A DNA stretch of 64,000 nucleotides, from assembly GCF_963422355.1 (NCBI RefSeq), contig NC_085102.1, positions 2,259,876-2,323,875 on the forward strand. Reading direction: 5' to 3'. The DNA is from Corticium candelabrum (taxonomy: Eukaryota; Porifera; Homoscleromorpha; Homosclerophorida; Plakinidae). The position numbers and the translations under genes are program-made. Positions within the stretch are counted from its first letter, which is position 1. The number at the start of each line of letters is the position of its first letter. The notes beneath the pieces were generated by a model. It was not told the DNA's origin, ran no database searches, and saw only the letters and a program-made list of their open reading frames with translations. This document shows positions 36,530 through 48,652 of this stretch, one piece after another.

Positions 36530-37170
36530 TCTAGAATCTGAAGTTTCGAAATATCCTGACCGAACGAATGTTTGTCTGATGTTCTGAGTGATAAGCAGCT
36601 TGTTATAATCATGACTAATGGTTGTGGACAATCTCGAGAGCTAGCAGGTTTCTCGTTTGCAACTGTGGCGTCGGTCAACCAAATACAAAATGCCACTGTC
36701 TGTCATGAGCTGCCCATGTTATAAACTACAATACCTGTTAACGTGCACTGCGTTATTGTATGGCTCTTGAAGAGTCAATTTTTGTGCTTACTATCTCGCA
36801 GATCTAACACCTGCAAAAGATAAACCTTATCTTTTGGAAAGTAGAGAAATATGTTGGGGATTCGAGCATTTCTGCTGTCTAATTAATCTGTTGTTTATCG
36901 TTTCATTTCATGTTACCGCTAACGGTCCTTTCTAAACCGCAATCAGTCACTTTGACAATCCAGTCTTACTTAACAAAAGATTATCGCTTTCAGATCTCGG
37001 TGTATTGAAGTCTGTTCCAAAGTGTAAAGAAAATACATACCTCTTGCTGATCGAATCCATGGCAAATGATACCATACGCTCATAGTCTATATCAATCGAT
37101 AAATCGTATAGTTTATTTTGTAGAGATCCTCGCTCTATATATTCCATTAAAAGAAAGGAATGTCTTCAAG
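36530..37170 (-). pseudogene. Relic E: kinase domain of the receptor family
   Basis: Reverse strand. 37147-36990 encodes MEYIERGSLQNKLYDLSIDI and a damaged catalytic loop (SESDNLLLSK where intact copies have HRDLKSDNLLVS). 36780-36950 holds a broken activation segment. 36530-36680 holds part of the last exon. The intron acceptor and the beginning of the last exon (SFGIVLWEIW) are deleted: sequence runs from intron TTTTGTATTTGG directly into the VTDA.VANE region. No ectodomain remains upstream; the copy ends at about 37170. Confidence 0.8.
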
Positions 37171-37781
37171 TTGTGACAGATTATGTCAGATGAATATGTT
37201 GAATAAAGGAAATCGAGCTGCAAAGTCAATTACTAATTACTAAGTAATTGATGTTGATTTGTATAAATATAACATAAATCATTTTAGTAAATTATGTTTG
37301 ATAACTATCTACATATTCTGCAAATTGCAAGCCGACAGATGCACTACACTTTGAGATGTACACGTACACATTGTGAATTTTCAATTTGATCAAATAGGGT
37401 GAAGGACGGTACAAGTAGACACGCCCACTTGCGTGGGACTATTCTTTTTTCGTCGGCTTGCTCTGCCTTTTTGAGTTCGTAAGGAAGACATTTACGTGAA
37501 AGGACGACGACCTCAACCTTTGCACGCAGTCGAGACGTGGCGCGACGTTCGTGAAACGTATTCGTTACAACTCAACAAGCCACGCCCAAAAAGTAAAGAC
37601 AGTACATTTACAAACGACGACGTCTCCAATACTTGCCTACGCTCCTTGTCTACTACAGCAGAGCAGAAATAACCGATACTGAAAGGCCAACAAGTCAAAT
37701 CGATCGAAAGCGATCACTTCATAACCCACAAGTGTCAGTTCATCCCACCTCAATAAAATGAGCGCGCCTCCAAGGTTGGTT
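37171..37781. other. Upstream region of the U2 snRNA gene
   Basis: No coding frame. snRNA promoters of metazoans carry a proximal sequence element about 50-60 bp upstream, but no consensus could be recognised here. Confidence 0.3.
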
Positions 37782-37972
37782 ATCGCTTCTCGGCCTTTTG
37801 GCTAAGATCAAGTGTAGTATCTGTTCTTCTCAGTTTAATCTCTGAGACGCCGGGCATAGCTCGGCTCCAAGATTAACTCAATCTTTGGAACTTGGGACAG
37901 GGATGGCAGCTTGCTGCGCCCTTCCCGCGCATTGTCCCAGTATTGCACTACCTCTGGGTTCAGTGCATCCCC
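37782..37972 (+). ncRNA. U2: U2 spliceosomal snRNA
   Basis: The 5' part, starting ATCGCTTCTCGGCCTTTTGG, is identical to metazoan U2 for about 47 nt. It includes the branch-point-pairing GTAGTA (37814-37819). Stem IIa shows a compensated change (TCTCAG / CTGAGA). Stem IIb is a clean hairpin (GCCGGGC / GCTCGGC, 37849-37865). Stem III (GGCAGCTTGCTGC) and stem IV (CCCAG-TATTGCACTACC-TCTGGG) are both present, and the length of ~191 nt is normal. The Sm-site position reads AATCTTTGG (37880-37888) instead of a pure T run. U2 pairs with the intron branch site in the spliceosome. It is probably functional, although the Sm site is unusual. Confidence 0.93.
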
Positions 37973-39679
37973 TCTCGGGGAATACTTAAAACCAATGAAA
38001 GGAGAAGTGAAGATCACCCAGGGGTCATCTGGGTAATCGTTATGAGACCTCGAACCTGACAGAGGCAGTGCATATATACAGCAGTATGTAGGATATTGTA
38101 AAGGGATTAATCAATAATTAATAACAGCGGCTGTTGGTAACCATAAAAGCAGTATAATCGACGTAGGCTGTTACACCAGGTTCGCGATGCACTCCTCGCA
38201 GTTCAAGGCTGGCAGTGCAGCGTAACAACAAGGCCACTGAGGGTAGTATCGCGAACATGCCACCTCAAACCACGACTTTAGCGTCGCCGTATTGTTGATA
38301 GATTCCAAGCAGCACCGAGAACAGACTGGGCGATGTTTTTATGTGGTATCCATTGCGTAGTTATTGATGCAGTTTTCTTAATTAGTTATCGACACCAAAG
38401 TTACCTCCACTAATTAGAGCAGCAGTATACTAGTAGTATCTGTATAAAACGTTTGATGTCAATAACTGGAAATGATAGTTTACAACTCACTCTTGTTATA
38501 TGCAATATTATTACATTTTTACTCTTATCAATCATAATCTTAAACGGCTATTTCTTAAGCCTAATGTCTTATTGATTCTGAGAGAAACAATGAATGCGGA
38601 CAATCACTTTCAAATTTGATTGTTAAATATAGAAATGACAAAATAGATAGATACGTCTGGTGTATCTATCAGACAGAAGTTTGGTCTGTTTTAGAAATTC
38701 ATTTCAACATCTTTTTGAAAACAGTATATTTATTGCTATAAAATGAGTTGATCTTATTACCTACTGAAATCTTCATCACACATGAGCTTGACGCCTATGA
38801 ATGCTAAGCTCGGCCTATAGCAAAGGAACCTGCGTAGGTCAGTGAAATCTTTAAATGCGTTCTCTAAATATAGCGAAAGTATCTATAGAATGCTAGAATC
38901 CGTTTTCTTTCAGCACACTTGATCTTTTCTTATCTCACAGAAAGTGAGGCTACACCGCAACAAAATTGAACGGAAATTAGTGTCAGCCTTCATTCTTTTG
39001 ATCTATACGAAGAGAAACAAGAAGAGTATTTAGTATGAAGAATTTTAGATAGCTCGATCTCTTTCACTTCCAGAAAGATGGCAAGCACGTCTTTCGCAGT
39101 TCCTTTCCGTCAGTTGGTAGCCAGACTCGACAAGGCTGTGACGTTCAAACACCGGCTAGGTTGAGTGTTACAGGTGCAGAATTTGTCTTAGTGAACACAT
39201 ATGCAATCATGCTGACGGTGTATTCAAAACATAATCCCCGACTAAGACCTAAACAACGTCTACTTAGCTAGATTGAATTTGATCCTTGGTAACGCATGGA
39301 TTGGCTAAGGCTTTAGCCAGCAGGGCCGTAACATCCAGTCTTGCCGCATGGCCAGATAGATTTTCAGAAAGAGGACATTTGCCAGAGGTACAACGCAATC
39401 AGCATCCGGTCTGATCTATAGACGATTAAATAAGTATTGACTAAAGTTAAATATGATATTGGCTACTTTTGACTATACTGCAAGTGCATATAAATATATT
39501 TTGATGATTACATCAAACAAAAGTTTTTATCAAATAACTAACTGTTTACATCATGCACCTGAATTTCGATACACATTTGGGAATCAAAATTTAAATTTAT
39601 CCGGGAATCTGATTATGTAATTCACGTGTTTTGTCACATGTTAACTCATACTACACACACTCACTTAACCCTTTTGCGA
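37973..39679. other. Intergenic, no gene recognised
   Basis: 38005-38035 contains a small hairpin (ACCCAG / CTGGGT) shortly after U2. The rest, including the GC-richer block 38160-38330, was compared mentally with U1, U4, U5, U6 and 5S RNA and did not match. Confidence 0.3.
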
Positions 39680-40112
39680 CCTCTTATGATGTGTCGCTAT
39701 GCCCCTCCATAATGGGCAAGTGGGGTCTTTACCCCCATCTGGGCACCCACCAACCCGTCAGGTGAGCCCAGCAGGGTACATGTTTCCGTGCAGTCCATAC
39801 GGCGATCAATGACTAGCCAATTCGATATAGATTGCAGGCATTACGGTGACCGCGAACATTGGTACAGCACGCCTAGTGGATATCAATGACCACCAGGAAA
39901 GCACTAAACGTCATCGTCAACGGACCGTTCGCCAGACGGCAGAAACTCCCCAACAACTGAAACGAGTCATAGTCTCATGGATAAAGCTAGAGAAACACGA
40001 GAAAGAAAGACAGACAAGTTTCATAATTTACTGTTGTCACTGGGGTTTGAACCCCCAAACCATGGAGTGGTAGCCATTGTCGCTAACCACTAAGCCACGG
40101 CGGTGATGTGTG
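39680..40112 (-). repeat. tRNA-derived SINE-like sequence
   Basis: On the reverse strand, from about 40110, an A-box-like TGGCTTAGTGGTTAGCG and a B-box-like GGTTCAAACCCC are spaced as in a tRNA. The T-arm TGGGG/CCCCA is intact, but no acceptor stem can be formed, so it is not a true tRNA gene. About 340 bp follow (to the GGGGTAAAGACCCCAC region near 39730), which is the expected place for a SINE body. It lies just 3' of the R4-like retrotransposon and could alternatively be part of its 3' UTR. Confidence 0.45.
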
Positions 40113-40204
40113 TCGTGCTCAACCAGATCAGTCTGGTTTGTAAAGTCTATTACAAGTACCGGAAGCAAACCCTGCTTCAGAAGTACTTAGACCATCACGG
40201 CTGT

Positions 40205-43200
40205 CTAGAAAAAGAACACGACTTTACGAAGGATCCGAGTAGATCCCAGAAGCACTGTTTTCTGTAAGTGCTGCAGGTTGTGATGACCTGGAATAATGTC
40301 CGGCCACCGTGCAATACCTGCGTGCACTGTGCCCAAAGCTCCCAAGACCACCGGAACCACCAGTGTTCGACAATGCCACATGCGGCTTATCTCCACTCGC
40401 AAGTCGCTGTACTTCGCCAACTTCTCAGCATGTTTCTTGCCAATGTTGCCATCAGCAGGACAGCTGATATCAATAAGAAGACAAGTGTTTGTCTTCCTAT
40501 TTCTGAGACAGATGTCTGGACGATTGGCTTTGATCTTCCTGGCAGTGGGGATGGTGGTATCCCACATCATAGTAATGTCATCCGTCTCCACAAGCCTATC
40601 AGGATGATGCCGGTACCATCTGCTCTCCACTGGAACCCCAAAATGGCGACAAACGTCCCAGTGAATGATGGATGCCACCTGATTGTGTCGATCAGTGTAG
40701 TCCGTCGGTGCCAAAGCACTACAGCCTGCCACAATGTGGTCGACTGTCTCCAGGCCTACACTGCACATGCGGCAAGTAGGACTGACATCACGATGTAGAA
40801 TCTTGCGCTCATAGTACCGAGTCCGAAGAGCTTGGTCTTGAGCAGCAACAACCAGTCCCTCAGTTGCAGCAGGAAGATTCGCTGCCTTTAGCCATCCGTA
40901 GGTCTCTTTCATGTCCACAGGCGGTTGCTCAGTGAGACGACGATACTGCCCGTGCATGGGCTTCCCGCTCCAGGACCGCACACGAAGAGAACTGCAACAC
41001 GTACGGTAATGTCTCGCATCTGTTTTAGGCGCTTGCTCGAAGCCACCTTCAACCGAGATGGATGCACTCCTGTGTAAGTTCTGCGACTTGTCGTCCAAAG
41101 CAAGACTCCTCCGCAGCTGTGCAGTAAACCGACAAGCCATGCGCTTGATCGAGTGTGAAGATTTTCCAGAGTCACACTCCCGTATCATCTGCATGAAAGG
41201 ATCAGAACTGTCAGCAAGGTAACAGTTCAGCCTCACAATACAAGATTGATATGTCGACTCAATCTGTTGTAACCCCCTACCCCCATCACTGCAAGGAGCG
41301 TACAGTCGGTCAACGTCTGCAGCAGGATGGTGGAATCCGTGCATAGAGAGAAGCTTTCTGGTCCGACGATCGAGCTGCTGCAGGTCCGTGCACCCCCAAT
41401 GAATGACGCCAAAACCGTAAGTGAGAACCGGTAGTGCAAACCCATTGATGGCTAGAATCTTGTTCCGACCATACAACTCAGTCGGGAGAACCACCTTCAC
41501 TCTGCGAAAGTACTCGCGACGGAGTCTCTCCCGCATCATGCTGTGCTGAATACCGTTACTCTCATCTACACCCAAGTACTTGTAGACTTGACCCGGTTCC
41601 AGACAGTTGATGGTGTCCGTTTTTCCTACCGTCACCCCAGAGTTGTGTCCAGATAGTCTGCCGTTGACAAAGTGTGCAACAGCACATTTGTCCAGACCAA
41701 ACTTCATCTGGATGTCATCAGAGAAGGTACGAACCGTGTGCAACAACCCGTCCAACTGATCAGAGTTTCTGCCATACAGCTTCAGATCATCCATGTAAAG
41801 TAGATGACTGATAGCCTGACGTTTGGCAGTCTCACCATGCCCAGTGGTCATCCGGTAGCCGTAACCGGTTCTGTTCAGCTCCTTGCTCAGAGGATTGAGA
41901 GCCATACAGAAGAGAAGTGGAGAAAGTGAGTCACCTTGGAAAATACCCCTCCTGATCTGCATAAGCCTTGTCTTGATAGTACTATTCCCGCAAGAAAGCA
42001 CCATCGATGTCCTCCAACTCTTCATCACACGTGACAGGAACCCGCACAAGACTGGACTGATCTTATGCAGCTGAAGGCATTGGAGCAACCAACTGTGTGG
42101 CACGCTGTCATAGGCTTTCTGGTAGTCCACCCAAGCCATGCTCAAGCTCTTGTGCCTGGTCCTACAGTCTTCGGTAAGCAGCTTGTTGATCAACAGCTGA
42201 TCCTTTGCACCAAAAGATCCCTGTCGACAACCCTTCTGCTCCGGAGCCATGAGGTTTCTCTGATCCAAATGCCCTGCAATCCTCTGCCTGATGACTGAAG
42301 TGAGGGTCTTATATAAGACAGACAGACACGTGATAGGCCGGTAATTTTTGGCCTGGTCAGTCTTGTCATTCTTAGGAATCAGAGTAGTTATTCCTTGAGA
42401 CAACCAGTCGGGTACAGAGTCTGGATTCTAAACCAGCAGGTTGTAGTTACGAGTCAGATCAGTGTGAAGACACGTGATACACTTGACCCAGAAACCATAA
42501 ACCTTGTCTGGACCAGGAGACTTCCAGTTCCCCATCCTTTTGAGACACGATGTGACCTCATTGTCTGAGATAGGTAACCACTGCTGCTCATCTTTCCGGT
42601 GCGTCTCGTCATCGGTTTGACGTCTCAGCCAGAAGGCAGACTCATTGTGATGTACCTCAGTTTCTAGGATACCACCCCAATACTGTTCGATCTCATACTC
42701 GGATGGCGGGGAAGTGACCCGGATAGTCTGCTTATGCAGCTCTCTGTAAAACCGTCCAGCATCTCGTTGAAACAAACCATTCTGGCGAAGTCTCTTACGA
42801 TTCTTCTCCAGCCTCCTGGTCCGCTCGACCTTGGACTTAAGTTCCATTTTCAATCGATTGATGGAGACCTCACAACTCTCCGAACAGGAAATGCCCAACC
42901 GATGCCGAAGACGTCGGAGTTCATGTAACATACGAATGCCCGATGAACCCTTTCTAACCTCCAGCAACAGTGAGATCGCACGTCGAAGTGTGAGAATCTC
43001 CATATCCAGCCTTCGTCTCCATGTCGGTGTTTGAGAATTGGTTGACTTCGTCGTCTTTAAGCCCCGCCTTTTGGACACTAGCGAAGCAGCAGAGTATACC
43101 AGGTAACTGATTTCACTCATATCTGGTTCATCCTTCAACGAACTGATGATCGTGTTAAGATCACCAATAAGCTTCAGGGTTCCACTGTTCACAAAGATCC

Positions 43201-43975
43201 TTGGAAGGCATTGTCTCTCACAGATAGGAATTTGCCTGACTTTCTGCAACTCCTCAAGAAACTCTCGACGAAGTACAGGGTCCACAGCAGCATCACAATC
43301 AAGCGAAAGACCATCCTCCGTTTGGCAGCAGTCTGGACTGAGTTGAGATGAAGAAGTTTCCATCTTTTCTAGCCGAGAAGCTATACTAGGATGTGTAGTC
43401 ATCAGATCAGAGCTCACAGAGTCACAAGGGGATGGTGATTCCCTGACAGCACTGCACTGAACTGAATCCAAAGTGTCATCTACGGATAGGATATCACCAC
43501 TATCTCTTGCAGATGAGCAGTCCTTAGAGAGAACAGTGACTGACTGAACAAGGGAGCCATCTTCCAAGTGATTAGCAAACTCATGATCCTCTTGCATCAT
43601 TGACAGGACAGGTTTCCCACCACGTGCAGCAGGCGCCATCCTGACTGAAGCCATGCAAGGTGACACATTGTCAAGCAAAGGCGTGACAACCGAGCTATCA
43701 GCTGATAGAGCAGAAACCACATCCAACGCCGACATCTGCACACCACGACAAACATCAGTCGTAACAGATAACAAACCTGAGACGGGCTTTCCATCCTGTG
43801 CGGCCTCGCGTTTAATCTCCTCCAACTCTGATTCAGTCAGACTTCCAGAAGTCAAGAGATATCGCTTCTGGTCTGCCAAACGCTGCTCAGAGACGTCAGT
43901 CAGAGAAGGATTTCGTTTACACCACAGCTGATGCATGGGTTTTCTGAAAGCAGAGAACTTGCATGACAACAGCAC
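40205..43975 (-). pseudogene. R4-like polyprotein: RT plus endonuclease, one stop
   Basis: 1,257 codons in a single frame with one in-frame TAG (42428-42430), between GNWKSPGPDKVYGFWVK and the RT. The N-terminal ~500 codons are Ser/Asp-rich with QRLADQKRYLLTSGSL and then a basic helical part (KVERTRRLEKNRKRLRQ). RT blocks: KNYRPITCLSVLYK, GCRQGS, YQKAYDSVPHSWL, GIFQGDSLSPLLF and an intact catalytic LLYMDDLKLYG. The C-terminal module is CRMCSVGLETVDHIVAGC with a following RHN, then the endonuclease signature RPDICL...LIDISCP and downstream K/Y/E residues. Apart from the TAG nothing is damaged. The start is unclear: the frame stays open into the (AAT)n tract, suggesting 5' truncation. Confidence 0.85.
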
Positions 43976-43987
43976 GTAGTAATCCCA

Positions 43988-43990
<3 letters not shown>
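40205..43990 (-). mobile_element. R4/Dong-like non-LTR retrotransposon
   Basis: One continuous reverse-strand frame from the (ATT)n tract to a stop at 40205, broken once. It contains a non-LTR reverse transcriptase and, at the C-terminus, a zinc-knuckle-like module followed by a restriction-like endonuclease, the architecture of the R2/R4 group. Wording of motifs (RPDICL ... LIDIS, then KYSDLRVEISRMW and VVLGALG) fits the R4/Dong clade best. The 5' end abuts a (TAA)n tract (reverse-strand reading). No target duplication was identified, and the 3' end is not defined beyond the stop codon. Confidence 0.85.

Positions 43991-44024
<34 letters not shown>
43988..44024. repeat. (ATT)n microsatellite
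   Basis: About twelve ATT units, placed precisely at the 5' end of the R4-like element (reads TAA on the element's strand). Confidence 0.97.
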
Positions 44025-44026
<2 letters not shown>

Positions 44027-45089
44027 GCAATCACATGACAGTTAATGTGGATCACCTGTCTACAATAATGTAATTAATTAGAATAATTTTCTAGCGCGCG
44101 CACGTAAACTACAGTCGCTTACCTATTATTCGCACATTATAGAAGCAGAAATTGCAATACATGCATATTGAAAAGCATGTTAATTGCGCTTCCGAATGAT
44201 ACACTTATTGTGGCTATTGTTAATGCACGTTAGGCCGGACTGGTGTAAATTCCGCTCCTACTGCCCTGAGCCGCCAGTGGCCGCACAAGGTATAGGTTGT
44301 CTGGAATCTCGCCTCCCTACAGCCTTCTCATCCGAAACTGTATACAAAGACATAACATCAATTAATAAAAATTAACCTCTTGATTCATGAAATTGTGCAA
44401 TTGAACAAACTATTACCTAACTCCAATGTAACCACAAGATGAGCTAGAAATTTAATCAAATTTAATTGATCAAAGTTTAGTCAACACACAGAAAATCTTC
44501 ATAATTTGAATCAACTACTCATTCACACGGAAACTGACGAATAATCAGCATGCGTTGACCTTAGAATCTCCAGACAGCGCAGACATATAAGCAGTATAAA
44601 ACATATTTTAGTGACATCAGTTCAGAACAAATGGTCGTTGTCTATTTGCGGGTACAGTTTGAAAAAGACATGATCATAGCGAGTTTGGGTAATCTGCGGT
44701 ATACGCATATATCTACGCTACCTTTCGGTATTATTTTAAGATGGCATCTTACGCACTCTAATAATATACTGTTTTTTGTGTCTGTGCAACAGTTTTTGGT
44801 AAAAACATTTGAAAAATGAGCAACATAATAATTAGGTTACTAAAGATAAAATTGCATTTTTATGAGAGTTCGTGAATTTATTTAAATAGAAGAATTACAT
44901 TTGTTTTAATGACAGATATCCGCAAACTACGTAACTCTACATTTCAAATGAGCGCAGTGGAGCGAATAATAATTGTATTTCTCAACAATGTATCAAGCTT
45001 TTGGATACCACAACTACATAATGGTCTTTCAGCAACTATTATCTATAATGCTGCTTCTGAACTGCCATATTGTTATCTATTGACGCTTG
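44025..45089. other. 3' flank of gene C, nothing recognised
   Basis: AT-rich intergenic DNA; no gene or RNA is supported. Confidence 0.35.
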
Positions 45090-48000
45090 CTAAAGAGATT
45101 CAAGTTGAGAAATAACTTGGCCAAACGAGAGTCTGTTTGCTGGTCTTGTGGTCCAGCAGTTCTTCATGATCATAGCTAGCGGCTGAGGACAATTTCGAGG
45201 AATTGCAGGTCTTTCATTTTCAACAACGGCATCGGTGACTTCATAGTCGAATCTGTATTGATCGAAGGGAAGCTGTCTTGTCCAGATTTCCCACAACATA
45301 ATTCCATAACTGCAAATACAAATTGCTGATAATATCTTATGTCCACTTTCTAATAAGTCAATTAGTTTGTGTCATAATACCTGTAAACGTCTACTGCGGT
45401 ATCGTATGGCTCTCGAAGAGTCAATTCTGGAGCTCGCCATCTCGCTGTTCCAACACCTGCATAAGATAAACCTTCTCGTTTGGGAAGTAGAGAAATATTT
45501 TGTAGAGCGGAACGATTTTTTCTTCTAGTCTGTTGTCTCTCGTGCTTTCTGATTTTACCGCTAACGGTCCTTCCTAAACCGAAATCAGCCACTTTAACAA
45601 TCCAGTCTCTGCTTACCAGTAGATTATCACTTTTCAGATCTCGATGTATTCGAGGCGGTTCCAAAGTGTGAAGAAAATGCATACCTCTTGCTGAATCCAT
45701 GGCAAATGATATCTTACGCTCATAGTTGATATCAATTAATAAATCGTATAGTACACTTTTCAGAGATCCTCGCTCCATATATTCCATGACAAGAAAAGGA
45801 ACGTCTCCAGGTTGTGACTTTCCTGCACCAATGAAGAGAACGATATTCTTGTGTCTTACGGTTCTCATAAACATTATCTCCGTTTCGAAGTCTTCTATAG
45901 ACTTGGGGAGACCGACGCCCAGCATAATTTTTACGGCTACAGTGATATTTCTGTAGAAAGCTTTGTAAACGGATCCAGCAGCACCAGATCCAAGTAGTTC
46001 TCCTGACGTCACTTCATCTTCATCTATTTGCCATACATCTGTTAACACGTCTACCTTTTTTCTTAAAGTACGTTCGCTTAATCTTTTTCTGTGTAGCACT
46101 AACAGATAAGCTGTTACGCCAGCGGAAGCAACCGCAACGAATAAAGTGATTCCTGCTCCTATGAGAAAGTAGGTAGGATATTGGCATGTAGAACCGGTAA
46201 AACCAACATGACATTTGCAGGCCGGACGCAAACTTCCCTCCGTGAAGTCCGGTACACACTTGCCGTATTTGCAACGATCGACATCGCATACTGTGCACTC
46301 TGAGACTTTCAGAGCTCCAATATTGACTGTTGTTAGGCCATCTGGACACGGAACACAGTTTGGATCAGAAAGTATCGTCTCTCTGTAATATCCTTTCTCG
46401 CAAAAATTGCATGGTTTTTCTGAGATATTTACTGAAGTAAGTCCTGCTGGACATCTTACTGCTAAGTATTTGATATTTACTTCGTTTGAGTCAAACATGA
46501 TAAGAAATCCTTTCCAGTAAACACTTTTTGATAGAATGCCGCCAAGCGACCTGGCTGAGTTTTCGTTTTGTTGATATGTTGCTATTGGATACCACGTTCT
46601 AAGATGTATAATAAACATCCACGTCTGCACTACTCCGTCTTTACAACGATCGATTCCGAAGAGGTCGCCGGTGTCGCAAGCTACGCTCAAAAGTAGTTGA
46701 CCCGGTGTTGAGGCAGCAGAATAAGCACAAGGCCACAAGCCTGAGAGATCAGGTCCTTTATTGACAGCTCTCACTTCTGACCATTGTTCTGTTTCGACGT
46801 CAAATACCCACAAATCATTCAAACAATTCATAGAAGCATTCATGCCACCAAATACATACATTTTTGACTGCATCATGACCGCTGCGTGTGTATAGCGCGC
46901 GCGAGGTGAAACAAAGTAATTAGTGTTTCTGTAGACTTTTCGCCACTGCAGTTTCGGTTGAAGTGTTAATATCCAAGTTTCATTAAAGGCGGTTTTGCTA
47001 GCAGGAATTCTTCCGCCAAATAGAACTGCAGTAGTTGAATTGGCCGCTACAAGAGACATATGCTGACGAGATGTTACCAAAGGCGTTGCTATCAGTAACT
47101 TCCACGTGTTGTCAGAAGTATTGTAGATCCATGTTTCTAATTTTTGCTGGTTGACAGAAAAGCAAAGCGCAAGTAAACAGCAGCTTTTTATAAACGTGCT
47201 AGCTTCATAAAATCTAAAATCTGAGACATTTTTCTCTACTTTTTGCCACCACTGCATGCTTTCTAGATCTAAGTTCCATATCAATCCATTTGAAAATGGT
47301 TGAAAGCGAATATCCATATAAAAAGTTTTATCACTGAATCCTCCTACTACAGTTAAATAGCTATCCTTGACATCGTAACTTGAATGTATTCTAGGTGACA
47401 GCGCAGTGGAAGGATCTGGCCATTTTTTCCAAAGCCAAACTCTATTTCTATAAATGAATTTCCAAACGCTTGTTCTACTGACATAAATGTCAGTTATGAA
47501 AACAATAATTTTATTCGAATCTTCAACAACGGTACCCACTACTTCTTCGTACCAAAGATCCGGAATATTGCTTGCAACACTTTCAATAACAAATGTATTG
47601 CGTTTCAAGTCAAACACAAGTACGTTTGGGTCGCGGATGCTGAAAACGAGGTAGGTACTGGTTTCTTTAATAATTGCACAGCCAAATGGTTTTGAATTGC
47701 TCACATCGTGAAATAGTTGTATGTATTTGGGAGTTTGTAATACCTTTGTCCGTTTTTCCTTTTCGTACTTCCACAAAATGTTCTCATTGATAATATAAAG
47801 AAATAAGCTACCTGAATATGTAGTTGCCAGCTTGAAGTGATTATCTGAGTCATTTGGAATGATGAATTTGGTTTTAATCCATTTGTAGCTCTCAGTGTTG
47901 CGTTGATTTACACAGCGAACTTCGTGCGTTGTTATTTTTCTCTGTGAAAATAATTGGGAAACAATTATTGCAGATTCATCGCATTTGCATTTAAACTTCG

Positions 48001-48652
48001 ACTGTTGAACAGAAACTGTAACGACATTTCCATAATCGTCTCTACTCATGATCGATAACAAGTTAGGAATGTCACCAGTTACGTCTGTTTGCTGCCAAGT
48101 AAGCGAGACGGTGTGAAATAGCCACGCTTTGCTAGAGTTGAGTTCACCGTTTGTATCAAGTGCTCCCAAAACAAGAACTTTGGAGCAAAGTTGAACCATT
48201 AATGGATTCCCGGATAATGGCGGAAACTTGTCACTATCTACTTTTTGCCAAGAGTTAGTGTGCATAGTATATAACCAACTTCCAAACACAGCGGGCTTGT
48301 TATAAAGAAATGGTGAGGATTCACAACCTCCTGAGATCAGTAAATGATGTTGCTTTCGATTTCTAATCTTGACGCTGTAAGCGACCTTTCCGTATTGCTT
48401 CACTCGAGGTTCATTGATTGCCCAACTATTGAAAGATTGCCATCCTCTTGCGTTAACATGAAAGTAAGCAAATTCCTTTTCATTTTGTGTGCGTACTTCT
48501 TTAGCAGATCGTGCTTGTTTCAAACCGTTTTTGTGCGATTCTTCATTTTCCCTTCTAGAGCTTCGAACATGTTCAACTGATAAAGATAGATAGAGTACAA
48601 GAATTAAAATCATTTTACACTTCAAAGACACTTTCGTTGCTTTATTGGTCAT
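45090..48652 (-). CDS. Kelch-GCC2/3-EGF-TM-TKL receptor kinase, gene C
   Basis: Reverse strand; exons 48652-45381 and 45309-45090 with a 71-bp phase-2 GT-AG intron at the family position; 1,163 residues. The signal peptide (MILILVLYLSLSVEHVRS) is preceded by 13 residues. The kelch ectodomain is the most divergent of the intact copies (SKMYVFGGMNASMNCLNDL). It is followed by the cysteine module (CPAGLTSVN ... CVPCPDGLTTVN), an EGF-like module (CKYGKCVP ... CKCHVGFTGSTC) and a TM helix (about 825-848). Kinase: GSGAAGSV loop (~888), VAVKI with the lysine kept, HRDLKSDN (~1004), DFG (~1024), GTARWRAPE. In the last exon it reads SYGIMLWEIW instead of SFGIVLWEIW. All catalytic residues are present. 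It is predicted to sit at the cell surface. Confidence 0.92.

Noticed and set aside
37782..37972. Retrotransposon insertion into the U2 gene
   Set aside because: Some RLE elements target U2 genes, but this U2 copy is uninterrupted and no element abuts it.
38160..38330. A second small RNA gene next to U2
   Set aside because: Compared with remembered U1, U4, U5, U6 and 5S features on both strands without a match.
40030..40110. A functional tRNA gene on the reverse strand
   Set aside because: A and B boxes and the T arm are present but the acceptor stem cannot pair, and a sensible anticodon arm is not formed.
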